In this document: positions 8,744-16,522 of the stretch, piece by piece
Layout: every line of letters starts with the position of its first letter
Numbering within the stretch: position 1 is the stretch's first letter
Origin: a virus
Length of the DNA: 35,189 nucleotides
IMG/VR virus record: IMGVR_UViG_3300032249_000589
Location: 1-35,189 of that record
Strand: one strand, 5' to 3'
The notes under the pieces: model-generated
The model's database searches: none
Told to the model about the DNA's origin: nothing
The model's input: only the letters and a program-made list of their open reading frames with translations
Translations under genes and position numbers: made by a program

Positions 8744-10797
8744 TATTGTATTCTACTTAATCCCTTTTGAGATCTGTTTAACAATATAATTAAATCATTT
8801 CCGCTTATCCTTGTTTCTAAACTGCCACCTACACCCATATCACCCATCATGCTTTTTAGTTTAGATAAAGGTGCAATTACTTCTGGGTCAACTCTTGCAT
8901 TCCTATTATCTCCAACAGTTGCCATTGTAGGCCCAAAAGCTAAACCGCCTTCAGCTAACTTAGGTGCGCCAATCTTCATTATTAATGACCTTGCTACACC
9001 TCCAGCAGCGGCAGCAATAGCAGGCGCAATAGCCACCATAAAAGGTGATAATGGTACGGATGCTAATGCTTTTGCTACATACATTCTAATAAAATTAGCA
9101 ATTATATCAGCAATACTTTTTCTTACAGCCGCAGCAAGTTCTTTCATGCTTTCAAATCCACTTGCTGCTAATTCGCCAAAACTTAATATACTATTAGCAA
9201 TTATTTTTTGACCATCACCTAACATATCATAAGCACTTTTTGCCGTAGGTGCAATATTATTAAATGATTTAGCTACATCTTCATTTGTTTGTTTTAATCT
9301 TTCGTTTGCGGCTGATATACTTTCTAATTTATCTGGAAGTAAATCTAAGGTAGGTAATAAGTTTACTGTATCTATTGGAGTATTTAAAGCCGCTCCAACG
9401 CCTTTACCTCCTCCCGTTCCACCTCCTGTCGGTGCGCCACCATCACCAAAAACTAATTCACCTGTTCCCTCTGTTCCACCTCCTCCCGTAGCTTTGCCCG
9501 GTGCAGCCATGAATAAGCTTTTAAACTTGCCTTTAAGACTGTCAACTGTTTCGCCTATTGTTTTAAACTCCGCTGCAACTACTTTCTGTTCTGCTTGATA
9601 TTTTGTCATGCCACTAACATCAAATAATTGGTAGCCCATTGCTTTTTGAAGCTTATCAATAGCCATCATAAAATCAGCTACTCCCTTGTTAGCACTGTTT
9701 TTTATGTTTATCCAAATGTTTGTAAATCTATCACTAAACGCTTTCCAGTTATCATAAACGTATAAAGCAATAGCACCCACTGCCGCAATAGCTAAAGTAA
9801 CGCCAAGTATAGCAGGATTAGCAAGTATTTTTGCAAAAGCACCGGATATAACTGTAGATAGGTCTTTTACCGTAGTCATAATTAAACGAGTAGTACCAAT
9901 CAACGCACTAAAGGTAGTAATCAATTTTCCTACTATAAATATTGCGGGCCCTAAAGCCGCAACTAATAAACCAGCCTTTACAATAAATCCCTGCGTTTCC
10001 GGATTAAGTGACTTAAATCCATCTACTAATTTTTGTAATCCTGCGCTTAATGCTGCGGCAACTGCCTCTAAATTTAATGTTTCATTTATTGCTTTACCTA
10101 ACTCTGCTAATGATGCGCCTACATTATCCCTTAAATTATCAAAGGTATTTGCTAAACCACCGTTTGCTCTTTCCAAATTACCTAAAGCATCAACCGACCT
10201 TTTTATAAATTCCTCACTGCTTATTCCAAGTTCCCTAATTCCTTCGGCAGTTACTACGCCAAATTCTTCTTTCATTACACGAGCAAATTCAGGAAGCCTT
10301 TCTTTAATTTGATTTAAGTCTTCCTGGGTAACTTTGCCAACTGCGCTTATCTGTGATAATGCCAATACTACTCCATCAAATTGTTCTGCGCCACCGCCTG
10401 CCCTTGCTACGGCATTACCAAATTGTGTGATAGTTTCACGAGCTGCATCGGCATTCATTCCTACACTTTGCAAAGAAGCTGATGCCTTCACAACTTCAGG
10501 AAGGGCAAGACCTGGATTTTCTGCAACTTTGCGGAGTTTTTCTAATTCAACTGCGGCTCCTTCACTACTTCCCATTATGGCTATTAATCCATTCTCCAAC
10601 TTTTCCATGTCGGCAAAGGATTTAAGAGCAGCCGCACCAACACCAATAATAGGTAATGTCAATGACTGGGTTAAGGTAGAGCCAAGATTGGACATATTTT
10701 GTCCAAACTTTGTCATAGATTTTTCTACCTTTCCTAATTCTTTGTCAAGATTAGTAGTATCAATGCCAAGTTTTAAAAGTAGTTTACCTATTGCCAT
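8743..10797 (-). CDS. Tail tape measure protein
   Basis: Sets tail length and is threaded through the tail tube. The 684 residues begin with the recognisable tape-measure domain: a coiled-coil start (LDKELGKVEKSMTKFG), LTLPIIGVGAAALKSFADME, and QISAVGKVTQEDLNQIKE with ERLPEF. Hydrophobic segments near 270-296 and 327-349 could become membrane-spanning during DNA ejection. A Gly-rich linker near 435-470 separates them from a C-terminal domain. At about 1.5 angstrom per residue the tail would be roughly 100 nm, a general rule applied here rather than a measurement. It follows the frameshifted chaperone genes, the standard siphovirus order. Confidence 0.92.
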   Translation of the reverse strand: MAIGKLLLKLGIDTTNLDKELGKVEKSMTKFGQNMSNLGSTLTQSLTLPIIGVGAAALKSFADMEKLENGLIAIMGSSEGAAVELEKLRKVAENPGLALPEVVKASASLQSVGMNADAARETITQFGNAVARAGGGAEQFDGVVLALSQISAVGKVTQEDLNQIKERLPEFARVMKEEFGVVTAEGIRELGISSEEFIKRSVDALGNLERANGGLANTFDNLRDNVGASLAELGKAINETLNLEAVAAALSAGLQKLVDGFKSLNPETQGFIVKAGLLVAALGPAIFIVGKLITTFSALIGTTRLIMTTVKDLSTVISGAFAKILANPAILGVTLAIAAVGAIALYVYDNWKAFSDRFTNIWINIKNSANKGVADFMMAIDKLQKAMGYQLFDVSGMTKYQAEQKVVAAEFKTIGETVDSLKGKFKSLFMAAPGKATGGGGTEGTGELVFGDGGAPTGGGTGGGKGVGAALNTPIDTVNLLPTLDLLPDKLESISAANERLKQTNEDVAKSFNNIAPTAKSAYDMLGDGQKIIANSILSFGELAASGFESMKELAAAVRKSIADIIANFIRMYVAKALASVPLSPFMVAIAPAIAAAAGGVARSLIMKIGAPKLAEGGLAFGPTMATVGDNRNARVDPEVIAPLSKLKSMMGDMGVGGSLETRISGNDLIILLNRSQKGLSRIQ

Positions 10798-11138
10798 TAT
10801 AGTTCTTTATCCCATTTGTCAAATATTGTTTTGTCAGTATTTGTCAAATTTCTTTTAGTTTCTTTTTTTGTAGGATTTTCCCATGGAAATTCAATCAAAT
10901 CTTTAGGCTTTAAACTTTTTCCTTTTGCTGTGTGAACATTTAGTAAAAGTGTTGTTTGCCATCTGATTCTTTCCCATTCTGTTTGTTCCTGTTGTTCAAA
11001 TTGGTTGTTATAACCTTGCATAGCTATAACAACTTCTTTGAAACTCATATCGTAATATTGCGAAGGAGGAAATCTTAAAACTCCGAAACAAAAGCGTTCG
11101 ATGTATTCAAGAGTGAGTTCTCCGCCTTCGCCACTACG
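10797..11138 (-). CDS. T segment of the tail assembly chaperone, made by -1 frameshifting from G
   Basis: From 11138 this frame runs without a stop through the RSGEGGELTLEYIERF region into an ATG-initiated stretch at 11048 and ends at 10797, adding 113 residues to the G protein. A -1 slip at A AAA AAC (11138-11144) joins it in frame to residue 102 of G, giving a fusion of about 215 residues. This is the classic G/GT arrangement, in which a minor GT product binds the tape measure and recruits tail tube subunits. The core (FGVLRFPPSQYYDMSFKEVV, and WERIRWQTTLLLNVH) reads as one continuous helical domain across the internal ATG. That supports synthesis by frameshift rather than independent initiation at 11048. 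Confidence 0.85.
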   Translation of the reverse strand, partial: RSGEGGELTLEYIERFCFGVLRFPPSQYYDMSFKEVVIAMQGYNNQFEQQEQTEWERIRWQTTLLLNVHTAKGKSLKPKDLIEFPWENPTKKETKRNLTNTDKTIFDKWDKEL

Positions 11139-11443
11139 TTTTTTTGGCTCTCATCTTCTGGAGGTGAAATCTCGTTTGAAATCATTTCCATGATGCGAGT
11201 TATACCTCCCATATCTGTATCTACCAAGTCGCAGAATGATTGTAAAGTATAAGGACATTTTTCGCCTTTAGCTTTATAACCATGCTCAACTCCCGTAAAG
11301 GCTAATTCAAGTGCTAAAAGGAGATCTTCTCCTAAAAGGGAAAGGTCACTTAATTTAAGTTTCCTCTCCCTTAGAAATGTACCTAACACATACATACCAA
11401 ATTTAATCGGTATGGATGTGTTGGCTATTGTTATTGTTTTCAT
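11075..11443 (-). CDS. Tail assembly chaperone G
   Basis: A 122-residue helical protein between the tail tube gene and the tape measure, the invariant position of the tail chaperone. Non-frameshifted translation ends at 11075 after a short variable tail (residues 103-122). Codons 100-102 (CAA AAA AAC) contain the slippery heptamer used to make GT. The sequence itself (ERKLKLSDLSLLGEDLLLAL) matches the helical, weakly conserved nature of G proteins. Position, length and the frameshift signal together make the assignment strong even without a family search. Confidence 0.85.
   Translation of the reverse strand: MKTITIANTSIPIKFGMYVLGTFLRERKLKLSDLSLLGEDLLLALELAFTGVEHGYKAKGEKCPYTLQSFCDLVDTDMGGITRIMEMISNEISPPEDESQKNVVAKAENSLLNTSNAFVSEF
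11138..11144 (-). promoter_or_regulatory. -1 programmed ribosomal frameshift site A AAA AAC
   Basis: In the G frame the codons read CAA AAA AAC at 11146-11138, so the heptamer fits X XXY YYZ exactly. Slipping back one base gives AAA AAA and continues CGT AGT GGC into the T frame with no stop for 113 codons. Such sites control the G:GT ratio in siphovirus tail assembly. Confidence 0.88.
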
Positions 11444-11459
11444 GTGTTAGGATTTTAAA

Positions 11460-11888
11460 TTATGCTTTAGTTGTCTTCACGATGGCTCCTGTAACTTCAA
11501 ATGATGCTGAATAGCTAACATTTTCTTCCACGCCTGCGTTAAGGTCTAATGATGTACAAATAGCACTCATTGTGTACACGTTATCACCTACAACGTCGGT
11601 AGTAAATTTAATAGTCAATGCCGTACCGGCTATTAGGTCGCTGAACAAGTCATCGAACAAATAATTAGTAGAAGCATCTCCAGGGCCCGCGTATAACGCC
11701 TCTGTAGAAAGTGTTCCCGAAAGTTGTCCTTTCTTTACCTCTCTCCATCCACCCGATGCGCTATCCTTTGTAAGAATTTCACGCATAGCAGATGAAATAT
11801 TCATTTGGCATGATGTAGCATAACCGATAGCAGTGCTATCTTTGTATAGGCGCATCAACGTACCATTAATAATGCCAGTAGTTGCCAT
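11460..11888 (-). CDS. Major tail tube protein
   Basis: A 142-residue beta-rich protein expected to polymerise into hexameric rings of the tail tube. It opens with MATTGIINGTLMRLYKDST and has SCQMNISSAMREIL near 26-39 and GQLSGTLSTEALY near 54-66. It ends in an ENVSYSASFEVTGAIV strand, the usual close of the tail tube fold in this type of phage. It is immediately upstream of the tail chaperones and downstream of the tail completion genes, as expected. Its stop is 17 nt before the G start codon. Confidence 0.85.
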   Translation of the reverse strand: MATTGIINGTLMRLYKDSTAIGYATSCQMNISSAMREILTKDSASGGWREVKKGQLSGTLSTEALYAGPGDASTNYLFDDLFSDLIAGTALTIKFTTDVVGDNVYTMSAICTSLDLNAGVEENVSYSASFEVTGAIVKTTKA

Positions 11889-11890
11889 GT

Positions 11891-12142
11891 TTATTTATTT
11901 TTTTGTTTAGTAATTTTTTCTTCATCTGCCTCGTCACTAAAATATGAGTTAGGCACTGGAATAGGAATATAAATTGGGTCTTGCTGAACTTGCTCTTTCT
12001 GTGGCATTTGTTCGACGACAAAAGATTCATCAAGTAGTTCTGCAATGCCATCTTTTATCATTTGCTCTCCATATTCAGAAAGAAAAACGCCTACTTTACC
12101 CGGCTCTTTTCCGTTCCATTCTTTTAAAAGTCTTAATTTCAT
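11891..12142 (-). CDS. Small phage protein between tail completion and tail tube genes
   Basis: An 83-residue acidic protein. Residues 1-40 (MKLRLLKEWNGKEPGKVGVF, then a stretch ending IKDGIAELL) resemble a small domain I have seen encoded among head-tail joining genes of many phages. There a basic strand and W-x-G-x-x-x-G turn are followed by a short helix ending in GIAE. The C-terminal half is disordered and rich in Gln, Pro and Glu. It overlaps the DUF3168-like gene upstream by 4 nt and ends 2 nt before the tail tube ATG, so it is coupled to tail assembly. The function is unknown. Confidence 0.65.
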   Translation of the reverse strand: MKLRLLKEWNGKEPGKVGVFLSEYGEQMIKDGIAELLDESFVVEQMPQKEQVQQDPIYIPIPVPNSYFSDEADEEKITKQKNK

Positions 12143-12528
12143 CTTTTCATTTTTACCATAAAATCAATACTTATCCAATATACGGATAATTCAGCGTTAA
12201 ACACTTGTGATGTAGCTGACATATATTTTATACTTTGCACCTCAACACCTTCAACTGTACCAACAAACCTGTCTAATCTATTTCTAATAAGGTTAGATAA
12301 TATTTGCGTATCGTCGTAATTTTGCGTATAAACATCTACTTGTAGTGTTATTTCCTCTAAATTACTTTGACCATCTTTAAAATCAACGGGAAGGCTATTT
12401 ACAATAGTGTATACAACAAATGGATATTGTACATTTTGAGGTACAATGTCAGGGTAAATCTTACTTCCAACATAAGCCAATATTTCACCATCGGTTGATA
12501 ATCTACTGTATATTAATTTACCTATCAT
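12139..12528 (-). CDS. Tail completion / terminator protein (DUF3168-like)
   Basis: A 129-residue protein with the layout of the gp17-like tail completion family (DUF3168). A short N-terminal helix with GEILAYVGSKIYPDIVPQ leads to YPFVVYTIVNS, then a beta strand EEITLQVDVYTQNYDD, a helix ILSNLIRNRLDRF, and a final strand pair. Such proteins cap the tail tube at the head-proximal end. It lies between an HK97-gp10-like gene (overlap 4 nt) and the tail tube gene, the normal order in HK97-like phages. Confidence 0.78.
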   Translation of the reverse strand: MIGKLIYSRLSTDGEILAYVGSKIYPDIVPQNVQYPFVVYTIVNSLPVDFKDGQSNLEEITLQVDVYTQNYDDTQILSNLIRNRLDRFVGTVEGVEVQSIKYMSATSQVFNAELSVYWISIDFMVKMKR

Positions 12529-13082
12529 ATTTCCCAGAATTTACGCGGATATTGTTTAGCCATAACCATAGCTTCAGATGACATTTTACTTATTACTGCC
12601 ATTTGTGCGGATCTTTCAGCTATATTTTTAACTCTTTTTATCCATGCTTTTGTACTTCCGTAAATCATGTGAGCATAGAAACCGTCTGTTTTTGAATCGC
12701 TATTTAATGTAACACCTTTACCAGCATCTTTATACAGTGGCCCAATAGCAGACGTTAAATATTTAAAGTTTTTTACATCACTTACAATCTGTATTGAACG
12801 ACGTAAATTACCCGGCATTATATTATACTTAACACCTTTGCCTTTAACGTAAAATTTATGCGGCTCTACGGATACTTCTACATGATTTTTATAAGCAGCT
12901 AATGCAATAGGCTCTGCGGCTTTTGTAATCTCATTTCTTTTTACAATGGTAATTTGTTGCATAATGTTATCAAGTTCAACAACAGATTCTGCAAAATTAG
13001 AAATAGCTAAAGGCTGACCTTTTTTATTAGTCTTACCTTGTAGTTTTCTTAACCTATTTAATTTTGCCTGCGATATAAACAT
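12525..13082 (-). CDS. HK97 gp10-like head-tail / tail completion protein
   Basis: A 185-residue protein in the slot of the HK97 gp10 family, between the head-tail connectors and the DUF3168-like protein. It is basic at the N terminus, with a central segment (EPIALAAYKNHVEVSV, then GNLRRSIQIV) and YAHMIYGSTKAW near residue 135. Those features match the pattern of a helix followed by a Leu-Arg-x-Ser-Ile strand and a late tyrosine/His/Gly segment in gp10-like proteins. It is longer than many members because of an N-terminal extension of about 30 residues. The assignment rests on motif pattern plus gene order. Confidence 0.72.
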   Translation of the reverse strand: MFISQAKLNRLRKLQGKTNKKGQPLAISNFAESVVELDNIMQQITIVKRNEITKAAEPIALAAYKNHVEVSVEPHKFYVKGKGVKYNIMPGNLRRSIQIVSDVKNFKYLTSAIGPLYKDAGKGVTLNSDSKTDGFYAHMIYGSTKAWIKRVKNIAERSAQMAVISKMSSEAMVMAKQYPRKFWEI

Positions 13083-13096
13083 GATAATTTTTTTAT

Positions 13097-13118
13097 CCTG
13101 CCCATATTTCAGGGCAGG
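13097..13118 (-). other. Intercistronic hairpin in the head-tail gene cluster
   Basis: Perfect 7-bp stem (CCTGCCC / GGGCAGG) around an 8-nt loop in the 43-nt gap between two late genes. On the minus strand the hairpin is followed by A residues, not a U-tract, so it is not a canonical terminator for the late transcript. It may be a processing or stability element. Confidence 0.5.
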
Positions 13119-13125
13119 AATGTTT

Positions 13126-13518
13126 TTAAGCTACTGTTAAGGTAAGCTGCAAAGCGTTAAACTTTACTTCATCACCAATGGCAATACTTTTAGATGCAGA
13201 TAAAGCACCGTAAAATAATAGATTACCACTTGTAGCGGCATCAAATACCGCAAAATGTGAAGCCGTTGCAGGACTTCCTGCACTTGACTGCATGGTTATT
13301 GCATTTGTGTTAGATAATGTTCCTGCGCCACCTGTTCCCCTTGTCCATCCACTCGCTGCGTAGGTTACACGCGTATACAATGCACCCGTAGCAGAACCTG
13401 CATCTGTAGGGTCTTGACTATACAATTGAACATAAGTATTTGTCGGAGCACTTGGAAAGGTTGTTCCATTTATCCAGGCTGTAATTGCATCCTCCATGTA
13501 ATTTGAAAAAGCTGCCAT
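13126..13518 (-). CDS. Virion protein of a widespread phage family
   Basis: A 130-residue beta-rich protein. It matches a family I recognise from many tailed phages: N-terminal helix, then NTYVQLYSQDPTDAG near 27-41, TRVTYAASGW, and SHFAVFDAATSGNLLFYGAL near 87-106. It closes with a basic strand (ASKSIAIGDEVKFNALQLTL). Homologues are usually annotated as hypothetical or tail-associated structural proteins, and I do not assign a finer role. It is flanked by head-tail joining genes and preceded by a perfect 16-bp palindrome (13528-13543) that may contribute to its regulation. Confidence 0.68.
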   Translation of the reverse strand: MAAFSNYMEDAITAWINGTTFPSAPTNTYVQLYSQDPTDAGSATGALYTRVTYAASGWTRGTGGAGTLSNTNAITMQSSAGSPATASHFAVFDAATSGNLLFYGALSASKSIAIGDEVKFNALQLTLTVA

Positions 13519-13527
13519 AATTTATAG

Positions 13528-13543
13528 TTTTTAACGTTAAAAA
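13528..13543. promoter_or_regulatory. Perfect 16-bp palindrome TTTTTAACGTTAAAAA
   Basis: Lies 10 nt upstream of the virion-protein start codon at 13518, in the 69-nt gap after the 82-aa gene. It is self-complementary over all 16 bases, so it could be a dimeric protein binding site or a weak RNA hairpin. I see no TAnnTTTG element next to it. Confidence 0.4.
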
Positions 13544-13587
13544 TTTATTTCTTTTAGTTGCCTGTTTCCTCATTCCATTGGTTTTAT

Positions 13588-13836
13588 TCATGGTAGTAGA
13601 TTCATTTCTGGCATTATAACTTCAAAATTTATCGGCTCACCTAAAACAGGGAGTAATGTTTCATCATAAACAATGTAAAAAAATTGAGGTTCGTTTAAAT
13701 TAGCAAATCTATAATCAACCCAATTTTTAGTTACGTCATTTACATTATTAGGAATGCCATAATATTCGTTACATTGTAACTTTGCCTCAATGGCTTGGTT
13801 TTCTATTGTGTATTTGTATCCGTTAATAGATGCCAT
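13588..13836 (-). CDS. Small protein of unknown function after the lectin-fused connector gene
   Basis: An 82-residue protein not matching any family I know. It begins MASINGYKYTIENQAIEAKL and is rich in Tyr, Asn and Pro, suggesting a compact beta or alpha/beta fold without membrane segments. It overlaps the end of the 695-residue connector fusion by 14 nt, so it is likely translated together with it. Possible roles are a chaperone or partner of the fused lectin region, or a small virion component. The overlap and the late position are the only support. Confidence 0.55.
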   Translation of the reverse strand: MASINGYKYTIENQAIEAKLQCNEYYGIPNNVNDVTKNWVDYRFANLNEPQFFYIVYDETLLPVLGEPINFEVIMPEMNLLP

Positions 13837-15910
13837 AATATGTATTTATATTTGCGTTTATATTACCTACATTTGTTTGTTGGTCAGATAAATATAAAAT
13901 CATCTCTGGAACATCGCACTTTGAATATTCATTTTGAGTAACCCTTGCATTTATTGAATTAAAATTACCTGTTCCTAAATCAGGATTATTAGTATAACCA
14001 CTTTGTAAGACATTATTAATATATATCTTTCCAGTCGTAGAATTACCATAGGCTATACCACCTAATAATAAATAATTTACACTATTAAAAGTAATACGAT
14101 CAGCTCTACTATTACTACCAACATAAGTTCCAGCAGTTCCATAAATTATTGGGGAATAAGGAGTTTGGCCAGAATCGCCAGAAGTAAACCATGTGCCTAA
14201 ACTTGTTGTATCAAATTTTTTGGTAGGATGGAAACTTGTAAATGGTCCAACACCGCTAAGATTTGTAAATCTTAAATGGTCGTTAGTACCGTCAAATCTT
14301 AAAATAGGTCTTGCGCTTCCAATACCTGTTAATTTTAATACTGTTCCGGAACTTACTATTTGAGGTTGATTTGCAGCCGTGGACATAGTAGCATTATTCC
14401 CGTTTGTACTTTGGTCAAACCAAGTAACAACAAAGCCATTGTTTGCTCCAACAAAAGTTGTTAACGCGCTTTCGTCTAAATTACCATTAGCATCAAATCC
14501 AATGTTTTGTTCAGTATTATCTGAACTTCTTCTTACCCTAATTGCAGACCCTGAATAACCTCTTCTTAATTTTCGAATAGAATAAGCGACAGAGGCATTT
14601 GGATATAAATCAAGTAATAATAATGGTTCAGATGTTAATGACGCACTTGTCACCGTTGCCGCTCCTGTAACACTTGCCGCCACATTGTCAACCGTGGTAA
14701 GTGTTGCAGTAGTTGTGCTTTGACTTGTTACACTTGCCGCCAATGTTGCGGCTCTTGCTATAGTTGCATTTGTAACCGTTGCAGTGCCATTAACACTTGC
14801 TACAAAAGTAACACCAAATGAAGCCTCAGCAGAACTTTCAGCCATTGCCGTAGCTTCAGCAGATATGATTCTTACAATTTGTGCATCCGCACTTGTTAAA
14901 GCCGTAGCATCAGCAGAGGCATTGACCGTATATGTTAATTGAGCTGTTGCAGATGTTTCAGCCGTTGCCGTTGCCGAAGCGTTAACGGGTATGGTAATTT
15001 GTGCGGCTGCGTTAGTTTCAGCCGAAGCCGTTGCACTTGCTTCTAAAACTTTTGTAAGAATAGCCGTTGCACTTGTTTCAGCTGCGGTTGTTGGACTACT
15101 TGCTAAAGTTACTATTCTTGATACATTTGCCGTAGTTTCACCTGTTGCAGTTACAGAAGCATCAACCAATACAATACCCTGAGTAACAACATCCAAAATA
15201 CTTGTTGCCGTAGCATTAGCATTTACCGAAGCAGAAAGTAATTTAATAAGTTGAACATCGCCTGTACTTGTGGCTGTAGCATCAACATTGGAAGCTATGT
15301 TCTTTGAAATAGTTAAAGGTGCGCTAACATTTGCCGTAGCATCAACCGCGCTATCAATATTTATAACCTTTGTAAGATTTGCCGTAGATGTACCTAAAGC
15401 ATTAACCGAAGCAGCAACATCAACAGTGCCTTGTTGGAAAACTGTAAGGTCGGCAAAAGATGAAGCAATAGCATTAGCCTGCCCAATGACAGACATTATT
15501 AATTTTAGATTTGCCGAAGTTGTAGCGATACCATTAACCGAAGCTGCGACGTTAACGCCCGTAAGGATATATGAATCGTAAAACACTCCAGTAAATGAAA
15601 TAAACCTTCTATCGTGACTAACCTTTAAATTCTTAACTTGATATAGCTTATCACCCCAAACTACGCGAGATTCCTCGGTGATGGATGAATTATAACGTAT
15701 GGTAAAATCACAAATATTCTTTGCCGTATTTTTACCTTCTATAATTGTCTCGTTTGATCCAGGCAACTTGCTTTCTGCAAATGCCCAAATAGTAGCAACA
15801 TCTGCCCAACTTTCCGAAGCAAAACCAGTTAAACTCCGTGACCGGTTAACATTTTGAAGGATAATCCGATCCCTCATTTTGCCCGTAACTTCGTTTTTGT
15901 TGTACTTCAT
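13823..15910 (-). CDS. Head-closure protein fused to a long repeat stalk and a lectin-like domain
   Basis: Residues 1-116 match the head-tail joining (SPP1 gp16 / Phage_H_T_join) family: MRDRIILQNVNRS near 12-24, a WADVATIWAFAE strand near 35-46, and GDKLYQVKNLKVSHDRRFI near 86-104. That protein normally ends here. This one continues into about fifteen degenerate 20-24-residue repeats rich in Ala, Thr, Ser and Val (117-428, for example VNASATATAETSATAQLTYT). It then has a C-terminal domain (430-695) whose AIRVRRSSDNTEQNIGF and VVTWFDQSTNGNNAT motifs resemble the concanavalin-like fold of arabinofuranosidase-B catalytic domains. The product may form a spike or whisker at the neck that binds glycans. 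It overlaps the gp6-like gene in TAATG and the 82-aa gene by 14 nt. Confidence 0.8.
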   Translation of the reverse strand: MKYNKNEVTGKMRDRIILQNVNRSRSLTGFASESWADVATIWAFAESKLPGSNETIIEGKNTAKNICDFTIRYNSSITEESRVVWGDKLYQVKNLKVSHDRRFISFTGVFYDSYILTGVNVAASVNGIATTSANLKLIMSVIGQANAIASSFADLTVFQQGTVDVAASVNALGTSTANLTKVINIDSAVDATANVSAPLTISKNIASNVDATATSTGDVQLIKLLSASVNANATATSILDVVTQGIVLVDASVTATGETTANVSRIVTLASSPTTAAETSATAILTKVLEASATASAETNAAAQITIPVNASATATAETSATAQLTYTVNASADATALTSADAQIVRIISAEATAMAESSAEASFGVTFVASVNGTATVTNATIARAATLAASVTSQSTTTATLTTVDNVAASVTGAATVTSASLTSEPLLLLDLYPNASVAYSIRKLRRGYSGSAIRVRRSSDNTEQNIGFDANGNLDESALTTFVGANNGFVVTWFDQSTNGNNATMSTAANQPQIVSSGTVLKLTGIGSARPILRFDGTNDHLRFTNLSGVGPFTSFHPTKKFDTTSLGTWFTSGDSGQTPYSPIIYGTAGTYVGSNSRADRITFNSVNYLLLGGIAYGNSTTGKIYINNVLQSGYTNNPDLGTGNFNSINARVTQNEYSKCDVPEMILYLSDQQTNVGNINANINTYYGIY
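14627..15562 (-). repeat. Degenerate coding repeats of about 60-72 bp
   Basis: This segment encodes residues 117-428 of the connector fusion. About fifteen units of 20-24 residues share a V-x-A-S-x-x-A-T-A core followed by a hydrophobic Q-I/L-T strand. The most regular run is near residues 289-368. The array is an internal protein repeat, presumably an extended beta structure, and not a mobile or CRISPR element. Confidence 0.75.
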
Positions 15911-16476
15911 TAGAAAAGTTGTACGCGATATTGGTCTAATAAATATTCAGATGCTGTAGGTAATTTCTTGACATAGTCTTGCCTATTATCATACGCGTCT
16001 GTAATCATTAATAAAATAGCTTGCTTTATTTGCCCTGGAACTGATGAAGCATCAGAACCATATCCAGCCGTATAAGTAATGGTAACATCATTTATATTAC
16101 CGTACAATGTGGGCCATGTTTTACCGTAGGCTAATGATAGCCTTGCGGGTTTTTCAAAAATATCTACAATGTAGTTTGAACTATTAAATGTTTGTGTAGT
16201 ATTTTGGCTATCTGCGTATTGAAAAGAAGTAACAGATATTACCGGAGATACAGATAAGTAAATAGTACTTAGTTGAAGCCTATCTAATTTCTCTGTGATT
16301 GTTTGAGTTATTAACGCCTGATTCAAATACCGTTCGGCTGCCTGTCTAGCACTTTGCAACAAAGTAGTAATAAGAGTATCCTCCGTTGTGTCATCAACTT
16401 TAAGATAATCCTTTACTTCTTGTAGTGTAAAAATTTCGTTTGCAGGTTGCGCAGTTATTTTCCAAGCCATGTTCAA
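15910..16476 (-). CDS. Head-tail connector protein (gp6-like, Phage_connect_1)
   Basis: A 188-residue member of the gp6-like connector family that forms the ring below the portal. The signature N-terminal helices are clear: FTLQEVKDYLKVDDTTEDTL (16-35), then LLQSARQAAERYLNQALITQ. A beta region with YLSVSPVISVTSF follows, then the typical TYTAGYGSD turn and a C-terminal helix PGQIKQAILLMITDAYDNR. It is the first gene after the major capsid and is preceded by a GCAA-capped hairpin at 16488-16511. An upstream alternative start two codons later (the second Met) is possible. Confidence 0.9.
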   Translation of the reverse strand: MNMAWKITAQPANEIFTLQEVKDYLKVDDTTEDTLITTLLQSARQAAERYLNQALITQTITEKLDRLQLSTIYLSVSPVISVTSFQYADSQNTTQTFNSSNYIVDIFEKPARLSLAYGKTWPTLYGNINDVTITYTAGYGSDASSVPGQIKQAILLMITDAYDNRQDYVKKLPTASEYLLDQYRVQLF

Positions 16477-16487
16477 ATTTTTAAATA

Positions 16488-16511
16488 GGAGTGAGTATTG
16501 CTACCCACTCC
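16488..16511 (-). terminator. GNRA-capped hairpin between capsid and connector genes
   Basis: In the minus-strand RNA a 10-bp stem with one G-U wobble (arms 16502-16511 and 16488-16497) is closed by the tetraloop GCAA. The following sequence is T/A-rich but not a clean U-tract. It lies right after the major capsid gene. It may attenuate downstream transcription or protect the capsid mRNA. Confidence 0.6.
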
Positions 16512-16522
16512 ATTTTTATTTA

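Noticed and set aside
10334-10858. Plus-strand ORF of 174 codons antisense to the tape measure gene
   Set aside because: The tape measure gene is unambiguous and contains family motifs; this is a shadow frame.
14627-15562. Tandem repeats as a CRISPR-like or mobile DNA array
   Set aside because: They are degenerate in DNA and in frame throughout, so they are protein repeats of the connector fusion.
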